DNA of 64,000 nucleotides, from positions 1 through 64,000 of the IMG/VR virus record IMGVR_UViG_3300013233_000151. One strand, 5' to 3'. The stretch is from a virus. Shown here in pieces: positions 25,656 through 33,879 of this stretch. The notes beneath the pieces were generated by a model. That model was not told where the DNA came from and searched no databases. It saw only the letters and a list, made by a program, of their open reading frames with translations. The translations under genes and the position numbers were made by a program. Each line of letters opens with the position of its first letter. Position 1 is the first letter of the stretch.

Positions 25656-26276
25656 ATGATCCAGTGGAACGAATACGCGGAAGCGGCTGCCAGCTCTGCT
25701 ATCTACCCCGGCCGAGGAATGAAACTCGGTCTCCTGTACGCGACGCAAGGACTGCGCGGCGAAGCCGGTGAGGTGTGTGAGCACGGAAAGAAGCTCTTGC
25801 GCGACGACGGAGGCCAGCTCACGAACGAACGTCGAGGCAAGTTCCAGAAGGAGCTGGGAGACGTGTGCTGGTACGCATCGGCCGTTGCGTTCGAGGCGCG
25901 GTTCCATTTAGGCGACGCCGTGATCCGTGATCCGCTCAACTACCCTGAGCAGCTCAACTACGTGGGGCGCGGCACTGCGATCGGCATCAACTACGCGACT
26001 GCACGGCTGCACAGCGCGACCGCGAAGGTCGGCGACTTCGCGCTGTACGTCATGCCGCACGTTCTTGAAGACGGCGTGGTGTGGTGCGATGTGATCGACC
26101 AGGGCCGCGTGATCCGCACGAACATCCGCACCGCGCTCAGTCACGTCATGTTCTGGGTCCAAGAGGCGTGCGTGAGCACCGATCTCTCGCTCGACATGGT
26201 GATGCGCGCCAACCTGGAGAAGCTGGCGGACCGCAAGGCACGCGGCGTACTACAAGGCGGCGGCAGCGAACGCTAG
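25656..26276 (+). CDS. MazG-like NTP pyrophosphatase
   Basis: 206 aa from ATG 25656 with GAGGG upstream. The all-alpha NTP-PPase signature is present: GEAGEV with E36/E39, KK at 45-46, and ELGDVCWY with E66/D69, the residues that bind Mg2+. A C-terminal part (MVMRANLEKLADRKARGVLQGGG) matches the usual MazG-like ending. These enzymes hydrolyse (d)NTPs to monophosphate and pyrophosphate, for nucleotide pool control or (p)ppGpp-related host control. A central 60-residue part is unusual and may contain a second helical pair. Confidence 0.85.
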   Translation: MIQWNEYAEAAASSAIYPGRGMKLGLLYATQGLRGEAGEVCEHGKKLLRDDGGQLTNERRGKFQKELGDVCWYASAVAFEARFHLGDAVIRDPLNYPEQLNYVGRGTAIGINYATARLHSATAKVGDFALYVMPHVLEDGVVWCDVIDQGRVIRTNIRTALSHVMFWVQEACVSTDLSLDMVMRANLEKLADRKARGVLQGGGSER

Positions 26277-26285
26277 TCTTTCGAC

Positions 26286-27398
26286 ATGCCGACCGTCCCG
26301 CGCGCAGTACGCGAGCAAGCGCAACGCGCTCTCAAGCTCCACCGACGCACGCCCGTCAACGGCGTCGGTGGAGCGTCGGTTGCGGAGCGTCTCGTGAACG
26401 ATACCTCTGTCGAGTTCGATACCGTGCAGCGGATGCGTCGTTTCTTCACCGTCAACGAACGGACGTATGCTGACTCTCTCCAGCTCCGGCACGGCGCGCA
26501 CAACAGTCCGCTCATGCGCTCGTGGGGTCTGCACGGCGGCGACGCAGGCAAGACGTGGGCGGAGGCGGCGTACCAGTCAGGACGCAAGGCGGGCGAGGTC
26601 GATGAAGACCCGTGGGTGACGCTCCTGCGGTTGGAGCCCGAGCGCCTGTACGAGCGACTCAACTTCGGTGCGTGGAAGTGGGAGTATGGGATGAGCGCCA
26701 TGAAGGCGGCACGCTTCGTCGAGGAGTACACGCGCACACATCGCATCGACTTCCGCTTCGACCGCGCGTTCGGTGATGGAGGGGCGTCGGTCAAGACTGC
26801 GCTGATCCGTAGAGTCGAAGGCGACAATCCGTTCAAGACCCTCGCGCGCGCGGTCACGCACCCGCGTCTCGTTGAGTGCGCGCGCACCGATCTGGTTGAG
26901 CACCGCGAGTCGCTCGGCTATACGTCGCTCAACTGGCCTGAGTTCATCGCCTACTTCGTGGTCGGCGCGCACGACTCGAAGGTCGGGTCGCAGCTCTCCG
27001 AGTCCTCGTCGTATCCGTGGCGTGGACGGGACGTTTGTTCGGTGATGGAGTACATCGACCCGGTGGCGAGCTATGTGACCTTCTTCCACCCCAAGGGATC
27101 GTGTTACCACAAGGACGCTCCGCAGGGCCTCTTGTCGGGAATCGACCAGCTTATGTGGCAGGTGCGCGAAGGAGAGCTGGTCAACGAGGTCTTGGCGCGC
27201 GAGACGCTGCACGCAGCGCGCTCGTGGACGGCGGGTCATCACCATGCACGAGGGCTCGGACACACGCTTCTTGAAGCTTGGGAGCGAAGAGAGTGGGATT
27301 GGTTCAGGGAGGCACTCCCTCTTGATTCGCCCATGCGCGCACCGTTCATGGCCTTCGTGTCGAAAACGGCTGGAACATGGCTTGACAAGGGGCAGTAG
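26286..27398 (+). CDS. Unknown protein (370 aa)
   Basis: ATG 26286 nine bases after the MazG-like gene, without a clear ribosome site. The protein is soluble and rich in His, Arg and Trp, with conserved-looking stretches QLRHGAHNSPLMRSWGLHGG and EYIDPVASYVTFFHPKGSCYH. No catalytic motif that I can name. Its stop codon is part of the GTAGAC of the next promoter. Confidence 0.75.
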   Translation: MPTVPRAVREQAQRALKLHRRTPVNGVGGASVAERLVNDTSVEFDTVQRMRRFFTVNERTYADSLQLRHGAHNSPLMRSWGLHGGDAGKTWAEAAYQSGRKAGEVDEDPWVTLLRLEPERLYERLNFGAWKWEYGMSAMKAARFVEEYTRTHRIDFRFDRAFGDGGASVKTALIRRVEGDNPFKTLARAVTHPRLVECARTDLVEHRESLGYTSLNWPEFIAYFVVGAHDSKVGSQLSESSSYPWRGRDVCSVMEYIDPVASYVTFFHPKGSCYHKDAPQGLLSGIDQLMWQVREGELVNEVLARETLHAARSWTAGHHHARGLGHTLLEAWERREWDWFREALPLDSPMRAPFMAFVSKTAGTWLDKGQ

Positions 27399-27424
27399 AC
27401 TCCGCCCAGGTGACCGCCTAGACT
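27395..27424 (+). promoter_or_regulatory. Promoter-like GTAGAC-N18-TAGACT
   Basis: GTAGAC 27395-27400, 18 bases, TAGACT 27419-27424. This is a best-consensus copy and precedes the head gene block; the ATG is 63 bases downstream. Confidence 0.65.
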
Positions 27425-27487
27425 TACTGATCGACCAGGGGCACCAGCCCTCGAACCCGAACTAGAAACTCCTCAAGGAGCTAAACC

Positions 27488-27961
27488 ATGCCGTCAACTC
27501 AAACCGCCCTGCGCGCCGTCTACGAATTCGGCGCTCCGTCCGCCGAGGGACTCGTCCTCGGCTTCCGCGTGCGTAACAACGCAGGCGGCAAGCTGGAGCT
27601 TCTCGTCGAGAACCCTGTCTCCTCGCGCCCTGCAACTCCGGGATTCGAGAACACTGGCCTCCAGCAACCCATCACCTACTCGATCCAGGTGGCCCCCGTT
27701 CTGGGGACGGGTCTTCCCGGAACATTCGCCGACACGACCGCTGCCGACAACCTCGAAGCTGTCGTGGACGTTGTGGTCGGACCCGGCCAGAACAACAGCC
27801 ATACTATTCTGCTCCGTCCCGACGTGGATGCGTTCGTGCTCATGGTCGCCTCCGGCGGCGCGCGCGGACAGCTCCAAGTCGTCGGCGACGAGAAGTGGGA
27901 CCTTTGGCGTTCGGCCGACGCGCGCGACGGTCGTGGATTCCCCGACTTCACGCCTGTCTGA
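27488..27961 (+). CDS. Probable virion (head decoration-like) protein
   Basis: 157 aa, AAGGAG upstream of ATG 27488. The sequence is beta-rich and Val/Gly-rich without charged clusters (LVLGFRVRNNAGGKLELLVENP), as in capsid decoration or fibre proteins. The next gene has a similar segment (LLHCCVRNAGSADFTLSVDQ), so the two may be paralogous. Transcribed from its own promoter and followed by a strong hairpin, which suggests high, separate expression. Confidence 0.65.
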   Translation: MPSTQTALRAVYEFGAPSAEGLVLGFRVRNNAGGKLELLVENPVSSRPATPGFENTGLQQPITYSIQVAPVLGTGLPGTFADTTAADNLEAVVDVVVGPGQNNSHTILLRPDVDAFVLMVASGGARGQLQVVGDEKWDLWRSADARDGRGFPDFTPV

Positions 27962-27999
27962 TCGGATTGGCTGCCTAGCAGCCTAGAAGCTGGTGCTCA

Positions 28000-28025
28000 T
28001 CCCCCGGGCCTTTGGGTCCGGGGGA
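28000..28025 (+). terminator. Strong GC hairpin
   Basis: TCCCCCGGGCC pairs with GGTCCGGGGGA around a TTTG loop (11 bp, one G-T pair), 38 bases after the 157-aa gene. It has no T run; it could terminate or protect the upstream mRNA end. Confidence 0.6.
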
Positions 28026-28084
28026 GTCCCCTCGGGAGCGCCTAAGATCAAGAGGGGTCTGACACTGAACCACGGAGCAAGACG

Positions 28085-28966
28085 ATGCCCGCAGCAAGCC
28101 AGCTTTATGAAGTCATCCCGCGACACACACAGTTTCAGATCGGGCGCGATCTGCTGCCGACGCAGTTGAACGACCCGTTGGTCGGCATCGTCAAACGTGA
28201 GGGCGTGCTCGAACGCACGGGAGGCGACCCCTCGCTGCCGAATCCGAATCCGCCGTCACGCATCTTGCTTCATTGTTGCGTGCGCAACGCGGGCTCTGCT
28301 GACTTTACCCTGTCGGTCGATCAGTCGGCCAACAACAACTCCGACGGGCTCGACCCCCGCAACCCAGCCGTCGGGCCTCTCACGCCCGACGCCTACGCCG
28401 ACATGCCGATCCGCGTGGACGGTGTGGATGTTGCGGCAGGTACAGTGGTGGTGCAGCCTGGAGGCGTCGCTGTGTTCGTGATCGAGTGGAACGAGACGCA
28501 CGACAACTACCTGCGATTCCAAGCACCTCCGGTGGGCAGCGCGCAAGCGACCGGCAACGTGGACCTCACCGGCCTTCCGGTCTCGGGCGAGCAGGTCATC
28601 ATCGACGATGGCGTGAACCCGGCCATCACCTATCAGTTCGGTGCGGGTGCCGACACGCCCACGTTGCAGCACGTAGCGATCGGCATCGACGCCGCCACTA
28701 CGATTGCCAGCTTCATCGCGTTGGTCAACACGCCGACCGCAGGCGCGATCATCGACATCACGGCGTCGGCGGGCGCGGCTGACTCGATGGATCTGGTCAA
28801 CGATCGCTTCGGTGAGGTGGGGAACGTGCTCATCACTGAGGCTGCCACCAACACGACCGCGACCGGCATGTCCGGCGGTGCCGATGCAGGTCAGCCATTC
28901 GGCGAGCTGACGCTCGCGCACTACAACGGCACGCTCGTCATCCGCGCCCGCGAAGGCATCATCTAG
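28085..28966 (+). CDS. Probable virion protein with shared beta module
   Basis: 293 aa, GGAG before ATG 28085. The N-terminal half is unknown and beta-rich. Residues from about 155 carry a module (VDLTGLPVSGEQVIIDDGVN...AITYQF..., ending TTATGMSGGADAG) that also occurs several times in the tail sheath and twice in the 1293-aa protein, with near-identical DNA at the IDDGVNPA part. It is therefore a virion surface protein, probably on the head given its neighbours. The family is not named. Confidence 0.7.
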   Translation: MPAASQLYEVIPRHTQFQIGRDLLPTQLNDPLVGIVKREGVLERTGGDPSLPNPNPPSRILLHCCVRNAGSADFTLSVDQSANNNSDGLDPRNPAVGPLTPDAYADMPIRVDGVDVAAGTVVVQPGGVAVFVIEWNETHDNYLRFQAPPVGSAQATGNVDLTGLPVSGEQVIIDDGVNPAITYQFGAGADTPTLQHVAIGIDAATTIASFIALVNTPTAGAIIDITASAGAADSMDLVNDRFGEVGNVLITEAATNTTATGMSGGADAGQPFGELTLAHYNGTLVIRAREGII

Positions 28967-28976
28967 GAGAACGACC

Positions 28977-29285
28977 GTGGCGAAGACCGGGATGACTCAG
29001 GGCCTAAAGAACGCTCTCTCGCGCGGGAGCGTGCACTCGATGTGCAAGGACTGCGGATTTCCGTTGCCTCGTTACCCCGGACGCTATCCGAAGGCGTGCC
29101 CGAGCTGCGGTGCCGAGAAGCCAGAGGTGGCTGCCGAAGAAGAGCTGGCGCTCGCCCCCGGCGAGGTCCCGGAGGTCGGCGACACGCTGACGATCGGGGA
29201 ACGCACCGCGACCGTCGTGGAGGTGGACGACAACGCCGCCTACCTGGAGTGGGAGGACGGCGAGGTGCAGACGCTCTCGCGGTGA
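28977..29285 (+). CDS. Zinc ribbon protein (102 aa)
   Basis: GTG 28977 with AGGAG upstream. CKDCG...CPSCGAEK is a CxxC-N-CxxC zinc ribbon of rubredoxin type near the N-terminus, followed by an acidic linker and a small beta domain (GDTLTIGERTATVVEVDDN). It overlaps the next start as TGATG. Role unknown; its position suggests head assembly or regulation. Confidence 0.7.
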   Translation: MAKTGMTQGLKNALSRGSVHSMCKDCGFPLPRYPGRYPKACPSCGAEKPEVAAEEELALAPGEVPEVGDTLTIGERTATVVEVDDNAAYLEWEDGEVQTLSR

Positions 29286-29680
29286 TGTTCGCCACCCGCA
29301 AAGGACAGGCCCCCGTGCCCGAAGTCCTGCCGGGCGCGTTCTTCGTCCTGGAGTTTTCTCGGGTCGATGACGCCTTTATCTTGCATGTAGACGACGGAGA
29401 TCACAGCACTTACGATCTGGGCGATGAAGTTTCTGCACTACAGATGCTCTTCCGCACCCACACGAACGCCGTCAATGGAGGCCCTCTCCAGCCGGAGATG
29501 ATCGACCGCACGATCGACATCGCTCGGGAGCTGGGCATGGCTCAGTACATTCCGACCTTGGGCGAGCTAGTCGAAGACCGCGTGCTTTCGATCGTTCCCA
29601 AAGATGCCGAAAAAGGGCTCAAGTTCGATGAAGACGAAGACCAAAAAAACTGGACCCACGGGCTCCGCCGACGAATCTGA
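29285..29680 (+). CDS. Unknown protein (131 aa)
   Basis: ATG 29285 shares its A with the TGA of the zinc ribbon gene. The product is acidic; FVLEFSRVDDAFILHVDDGD and a helical middle are visible. The 3' end overlaps the protease gene by about 50-80 bases, depending on the protease start. No family recognised. Confidence 0.6.
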   Translation: MFATRKGQAPVPEVLPGAFFVLEFSRVDDAFILHVDDGDHSTYDLGDEVSALQMLFRTHTNAVNGGPLQPEMIDRTIDIARELGMAQYIPTLGELVEDRVLSIVPKDAEKGLKFDEDEDQKNWTHGLRRRI

Positions 29681-31205
29681 TCTCCGCCTTCTCTGTGAAG
29701 GCTGGATCGAAGAAGGCTGCGAGGGCTCCAGTGTCTTTATTCCTGAGCGCGCGTACGTCGTGCAGGGCGACAAGGTGTGGTTCGCGTACGGCGCGACCGA
29801 CGCGATCGACGAGTCGGAGAACAAGAAGATCGTCGAGAGCTACGAAGATCTGGATCTGGAAGAGCGTCAGGTCAACGGCACGACGGTCAAGATGCCGAAG
29901 GGCGGCCGGTGGGTCGTGGAAGGTCCGGGTCAACGCTCGGACGTGAAGAACGCGAACCAGCGTACCTACAGCCGCAAGATCTGGGAGAAACTCGTTGCTG
30001 ACAAGAAGAGCTACGTGCAGCAGGCGATCACTGAGCGTCAGATGGTCGGCCACCTGGAGCACCCGAAGGACGGTCGCACCGACCTCAACAACGCTGCGAT
30101 TCTGACCACGAAAGCCGAGCTGCGCGAAGACGGCGTGGTGTGGAACCAGTTTGAGCTGCTCGACACTCCGGGCGGCATGATCCTCCAAGAGCTGACCCGC
30201 AAGGGCGTCAAGTGGGGCGTCAGCTCGCGCGGAACCGGCACGGTCGGCGACGACGGCCAAGTGTCCGAGGACGACTACACGCTCAAGACGTGGGACGCGG
30301 TTGCTTCCCCCAGCACGCCGGGCGCGCACCCGAAGCTCGTGCTTGGATACGGGAAGACGCGCAACGAGAACATCGACGAGGACGCACCTGTCCTGTCGGA
30401 AGAGGGAAGCCAAGCCCTCGAACACCTGACCGAACTGGTCGAGACCGAAGCTGACGGCATCTCGGAGTCCGTCGTGCTTCGCCAAGACATCCTCGCTGAC
30501 CTCGCTGACCTCGACGAGATGGATCTGCAAGCCATTCTCTTCCAGGACGCAGGCTGGTCGAAGATCCACGCCGCCGTCGAGCGCGCGCGTGAACTGTCAC
30601 AAGGCGGAGACATCGACGCGGCGATCGACGAAGCCCTCGCAAGCGGGGACGACGAGAACAGTGAGAGTGGTAACCTCTTGGCAACCGTTGAAGACCTGCA
30701 AGAGCAGGTGAGCGATTCTGTCAGCGAGACCATCGAGCTGCGGGATCAACTGGAAGCTGTCGAGTCCGAGCGCGATGCGCAGACGGAACGACTGGCTGCG
30801 GTGGAAGGGGAGCTGGCTCAACTACGAGTCGAGCGTGACCTTGCACGCGAGCTTCTGGCGGAGACCCCGGGACGTAACACCGGGGATGTGGCCGCTGCGG
30901 CGGACGAGGCAATCAGCGAGGAACCTGAGCTGGAACGCTTCCGCGATCTCATGGAGAGCGTGGAGTCGGTCGAGCAGGTCCGCACCCTTGCAGAACGTCT
31001 CGCCCCGGTCGTCGCCAAACCCGCTCTCGTCGAAGAGACGGAGGAGCCGGTGAAGCCGACCAAGCCAAAGCGAACCGCGCGGACCGCTCTACCCGTCGGT
31101 GTATCACTGGTCGAGACTCGCGTGAAGCGGTCGAAGCCTGTGCGTGCGATCGCGGAGTCCTCCGGGGCTCGGATCGTCGCCAAGATGCCCGGCTTCAAGA
31201 AGTAA
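29628..31205 (+). CDS. Prohead protease (T4 gp21-like) fused to scaffold
   Basis: 525 aa from ATG 29628 (AAGGG upstream; ATG 29604 possible). The protease part matches the T4 gp21/S77 serine family: a nearby conserved NANQRTYSRKIWEKL, HLEHP with H142/H145, and VSSRGTG with S199/S200 as likely catalytic residues. The C-terminal half is acidic and coiled-coil, as in a scaffold core (T4 gp22). Motifs IDE|S (60-62), IDE|D (249-251) and IDE|A (333-335) lie exactly at domain borders and suit self-cleavage. It acts in the prohead, cutting scaffold, capsid and internal proteins before packaging. Confidence 0.85.
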   Translation: MKTKTKKTGPTGSADESDLRLLCEGWIEEGCEGSSVFIPERAYVVQGDKVWFAYGATDAIDESENKKIVESYEDLDLEERQVNGTTVKMPKGGRWVVEGPGQRSDVKNANQRTYSRKIWEKLVADKKSYVQQAITERQMVGHLEHPKDGRTDLNNAAILTTKAELREDGVVWNQFELLDTPGGMILQELTRKGVKWGVSSRGTGTVGDDGQVSEDDYTLKTWDAVASPSTPGAHPKLVLGYGKTRNENIDEDAPVLSEEGSQALEHLTELVETEADGISESVVLRQDILADLADLDEMDLQAILFQDAGWSKIHAAVERARELSQGGDIDAAIDEALASGDDENSESGNLLATVEDLQEQVSDSVSETIELRDQLEAVESERDAQTERLAAVEGELAQLRVERDLARELLAETPGRNTGDVAAAADEAISEEPELERFRDLMESVESVEQVRTLAERLAPVVAKPALVEETEEPVKPTKPKRTARTALPVGVSLVETRVKRSKPVRAIAESSGARIVAKMPGFKK

Positions 31206-31248
31206 CCGTGTCGCCCCTCGGGGCGCAACCACAAGGACAAACACTACT

Positions 31249-32751
31249 ATGCTTCTCTCGAATCAAGGGATCTACGAAGGGATCCTGGAGGCGGGCGCAA
31301 GGCTCGCCGAGACGCCCGAGGCCGAAGGCGGCTGGGCCGAATACTTCATGGCGACCGACGAGGCCGACATGAGCATCGAGGATCCGATCCTCCGTGCGCA
31401 GACCTGCATCCTCCTGGAGAACGCCAAGCGTGAGATGGCCCGTGGCCTCCCGCGCGCGGTCGTCGAAGGCCGCGTGAGCCTCGACGAGACCACTCGGTCC
31501 GCGCTCGTCGGCGGGTTCTCGGACTACCTGTTCCCGATCATTCGGGCCGGGTTCCCGACCAACCCCATCAACGAGCTGGTCTCCGTCCAGCCCACGACCC
31601 GCCGCACTGCGACGATCGTGTACTGGAACTGGATCGTCGGCACCAGCAAGGGTCAGTTCACCCAAGGTCAAAAGCTCTTCGACGCCAACACAGGTAAGCA
31701 GACCCGTGACATCGACTTCTCGAACGAAGTCGTCAACGGCGAAGCGATCCCGGCCCTCGGCTCGGCGGCGGGAACCAACGCTGGCACGCTGGCGTTCCAC
31801 GACGGCGGGGGCATCCGTCCCGGCACCGTGGCGCTGACGCTACAGATCACGACCGGCACGGCCAACGTGACGTTCGTGGACAACGGCAACGGTGCTTTCA
31901 TCGCGGGCGGCGGCGTGACCATCACGGCCAGCTCGATCGACTACCAGACGGGTGCGTGGACCATCACGATCAACCTGGAGACCTTCACGACGGCGGCCAC
32001 CAACTCGGCCACCTACCGTTGGGACTCCGAGGGTTCGACGATGATCCCGCAGGTGGACATCCAGATCGTGACGAACACCGTTCAGACCGAACGGCGCGCG
32101 CTCAAGATCAACTACTCGAAGGAAGCGATGCAGGACGTGATGTCCGAATTCGGCGTCTCCTTGGAGCCCAACCTCGTCGCCGGTGCTGCCGAGCAGATGA
32201 ACTACGAGATCGCTCGTCAGGTCATCGCGGAAGTCTGGCAGGTGAGCCCCGTCGCCTCGACGTTCGACCTCAAGGTGCCGTCCGGTATCTCCCAACAGGA
32301 GCACTTCCGCGACATCATCTTCAACATCAACAGCGCGTCCAACTCCATCTGGGCTCGGACGCAGAAGGGCTACGGCAACTGGCTGGTCGTGGACGAGGGG
32401 TTCGCCAACCTCATCGAGTCCTTGCCCGCCTCGCTGTTCGTCGCGGCTCCGATGCCCCCGAGCGTGCACGGCCTGCACTTCATCGGGACGCTCCTGAACC
32501 GCTACCGGGTCTACAAGGACCTGCACCTGGACAAAGAGCCGGGTGCGCAGACCGTGGGCAACATGCTCATGGGATTCAAGGGTGCCAACTTTTTTGAGGC
32601 TGGGTTCGTGTGGGCTCCGTATCAGCTCATGTACACGACCTCCCCCCTGGAGACGGCGGACTTCCTCACGCAGCGCGGCCTAGCATCTCGCTACGCGACC
32701 AAGATGGTCAACCCGGACATGTACGCGAGGATTGACCTCATCACTACCTGA
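31249..32751 (+). CDS. Major capsid protein (T4 gp23-like)
   Basis: 500 aa from ATG 31249. Position after the protease/scaffold, length and sequence (FSDYLFPIIRAGFPTNPINELVSVQP, YSKEAMQDVMSEFG, and a C-terminal FVWAPYQLMYTTSPL) fit the HK97-fold capsid protein of T4-like phages. Residues 1-80 form a helical delta domain ending S77-L78-D79-E80 before T81, which is the expected protease cut; the mature subunit would have 420 residues. An inserted beta domain of about 90 residues (near 185-275, ANVTFVDNGNGAF) is typical of surface-exposed capsid insertions. A hairpin follows the gene. Confidence 0.9.
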   Translation: MLLSNQGIYEGILEAGARLAETPEAEGGWAEYFMATDEADMSIEDPILRAQTCILLENAKREMARGLPRAVVEGRVSLDETTRSALVGGFSDYLFPIIRAGFPTNPINELVSVQPTTRRTATIVYWNWIVGTSKGQFTQGQKLFDANTGKQTRDIDFSNEVVNGEAIPALGSAAGTNAGTLAFHDGGGIRPGTVALTLQITTGTANVTFVDNGNGAFIAGGGVTITASSIDYQTGAWTITINLETFTTAATNSATYRWDSEGSTMIPQVDIQIVTNTVQTERRALKINYSKEAMQDVMSEFGVSLEPNLVAGAAEQMNYEIARQVIAEVWQVSPVASTFDLKVPSGISQQEHFRDIIFNINSASNSIWARTQKGYGNWLVVDEGFANLIESLPASLFVAAPMPPSVHGLHFIGTLLNRYRVYKDLHLDKEPGAQTVGNMLMGFKGANFFEAGFVWAPYQLMYTTSPLETADFLTQRGLASRYATKMVNPDMYARIDLITT

Positions 32752-32785
32752 TCCTTACTGTCCGTAGGGTTTGAAGATGCCCTGC

Positions 32786-32820
32786 GGCTCTCTCCCGGGA
32801 GCCCTGCTCTCTTCACAGGG
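32786..32820 (+). terminator. Possible terminator after capsid gene
   Basis: Two competing hairpins: GGCTC/GAGCC (32786-32803) and CCCTG/CAGGG (32802-32820). There is no T run. Position after the most strongly expressed gene supports a terminator or attenuator. Confidence 0.45.
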
Positions 32821-32847
32821 GGTGGGGCTTCTTCGTAGCCTGAGTGC

Positions 32848-33243
32848 ATGACCGCCGTGATCTTCTTCATCGGTGAGACGCCCCACACGACGAATCGTTG
32901 GCCTACGCTCCTGCGCGCGATGGACGGCGTGACTTGTCACCCGGTCAAGAACGCCTACACGAGCGACGGCGTGATCGAGAAGGTGCTGACCCTATACCCG
33001 GACCACACGCCCGTCTACGTCGTCGTGGACAAGGCTGCGCAAGGCGCTACGCTACTCGACGACTACCAGCACCCCGAGAAGGCCGTGTACGTGTTTGGAC
33101 CAGACCACGGCGAGATCGTGCCGCCCGAGGACGCGGAGCGCGTGACAATCTTCATGTCCCCTTCTAGGCGTTCGCTGTTCAGCGACCAAGCTGGCGCGAT
33201 GGTGCTGTTCCACCGTCGGATGCAACGAGGAGACTGGACGTGA
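32848..33243 (+). CDS. SPOUT (SpoU/TrmH-like) RNA methyltransferase-like protein
   Basis: 131 aa. The stretch KAVYVFGPDHGEIVP resembles motif 2 of the SpoU family (A-x-Y-V-x-G-x-E-x-x-G), and SLFSDQAGAMVLFHR the C-terminal knot region. The catalytic N-terminal Asn/Arg motif is not obvious, and the protein is shorter than usual (150-250 aa). If active it would methylate tRNA or rRNA 2'-OH. No good ribosome site. It overlaps the next gene as GTGA. Confidence 0.5.
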   Translation: MTAVIFFIGETPHTTNRWPTLLRAMDGVTCHPVKNAYTSDGVIEKVLTLYPDHTPVYVVVDKAAQGATLLDDYQHPEKAVYVFGPDHGEIVPPEDAERVTIFMSPSRRSLFSDQAGAMVLFHRRMQRGDWT

Positions 33244-33656
33244 CGGAGAAGCAGACCTGCCCGAGTCGCGCTACGCACGGGCTCGTGGGCGCGCAAGACC
33301 TCGTGGACCACGACGAGTGGCGCGACAACCGATGGAGCGAGTTCCCGTGGAGCTGGACGCCGCGCGCTTGTTCGTTCTGCGGCGGACTTCATCCCGAGGA
33401 CGCGCTGCGTCTGGTCGCAGAGGGGTGGGAAGACGAGATGACGGACAAGCGGTACAAGGGCTACTTGCATCCGCCCGGTCACCGGCAGTCGATGGACGGC
33501 GCGTTCCGCAAGATGGATCGAGGCACCGACCCCATCACTGCGATGGAGCAGCGCCCGAGCATTCCGTCTGTGACGCCACCGGCGAAGTTCTACGGGTGGC
33601 ACTTCACGCCGAGTCAGCTCGCCGAGCTGAACGACAAGCGCAGCTCGAAGCCGTAG
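33240..33656 (+). CDS. Unknown protein (138 aa)
   Basis: GTG 33240 overlaps the previous TGA. Cys pair CSFCGG in a Trp-rich N-terminal part (WRDNRWSEFPWSWTPRAC), then a charged region and a C-terminal PPAKFYGWHFTPSQLAEL. Possibly zinc-binding. No family recognised. Confidence 0.6.
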   Translation: MTEKQTCPSRATHGLVGAQDLVDHDEWRDNRWSEFPWSWTPRACSFCGGLHPEDALRLVAEGWEDEMTDKRYKGYLHPPGHRQSMDGAFRKMDRGTDPITAMEQRPSIPSVTPPAKFYGWHFTPSQLAELNDKRSSKP

Positions 33657-33879
33657 CGATTACAGCGCGCTCGGCTCGTACCCTTTGATCTTCCAATCGC
33701 CGACCAGCCAGCGTCAGTACGGTGCGATAGTTATTTTTCAACGCGCAGGGGATGTTTTTCCTTATTCCTAGAAGCCTACTCTGTGCCCTCGTTAGGCGCG
33801 TGTAGACCGAAGCCTTTTCTCGGTTTACACTGACCTCAACTGGCGCGACAACGCGCGCCTCAGCCCTCAAGGAGTTCAG
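33657..33879 (+). other. Intergenic region with promoter
   Basis: The longest gene-free stretch of the window. Its middle is noticeably AT-rich (TTATTTTTC, GTTTTTCC). It contains the promoter-like motif at 33802 and, further on, a small GGCGCG/CGCGCC hairpin in the leader. I see no ORF, tRNA or repeat in it. Confidence 0.5.
33802..33831 (+). promoter_or_regulatory. Promoter-like GTAGAC-N18-TACACT
   Basis: GTAGAC 33802-33807, 18 bases, TACACT 33826-33831. It leaves a leader of about 40 bases before ATG 33880 and AAGGAG, a normal arrangement. Confidence 0.65.

Noticed and set aside
33657-33879. tRNA or small RNA in the longest intergenic gap
   Set aside because: No cloverleaf or conserved T-loop could be traced; only a promoter-like motif and a small hairpin are visible.
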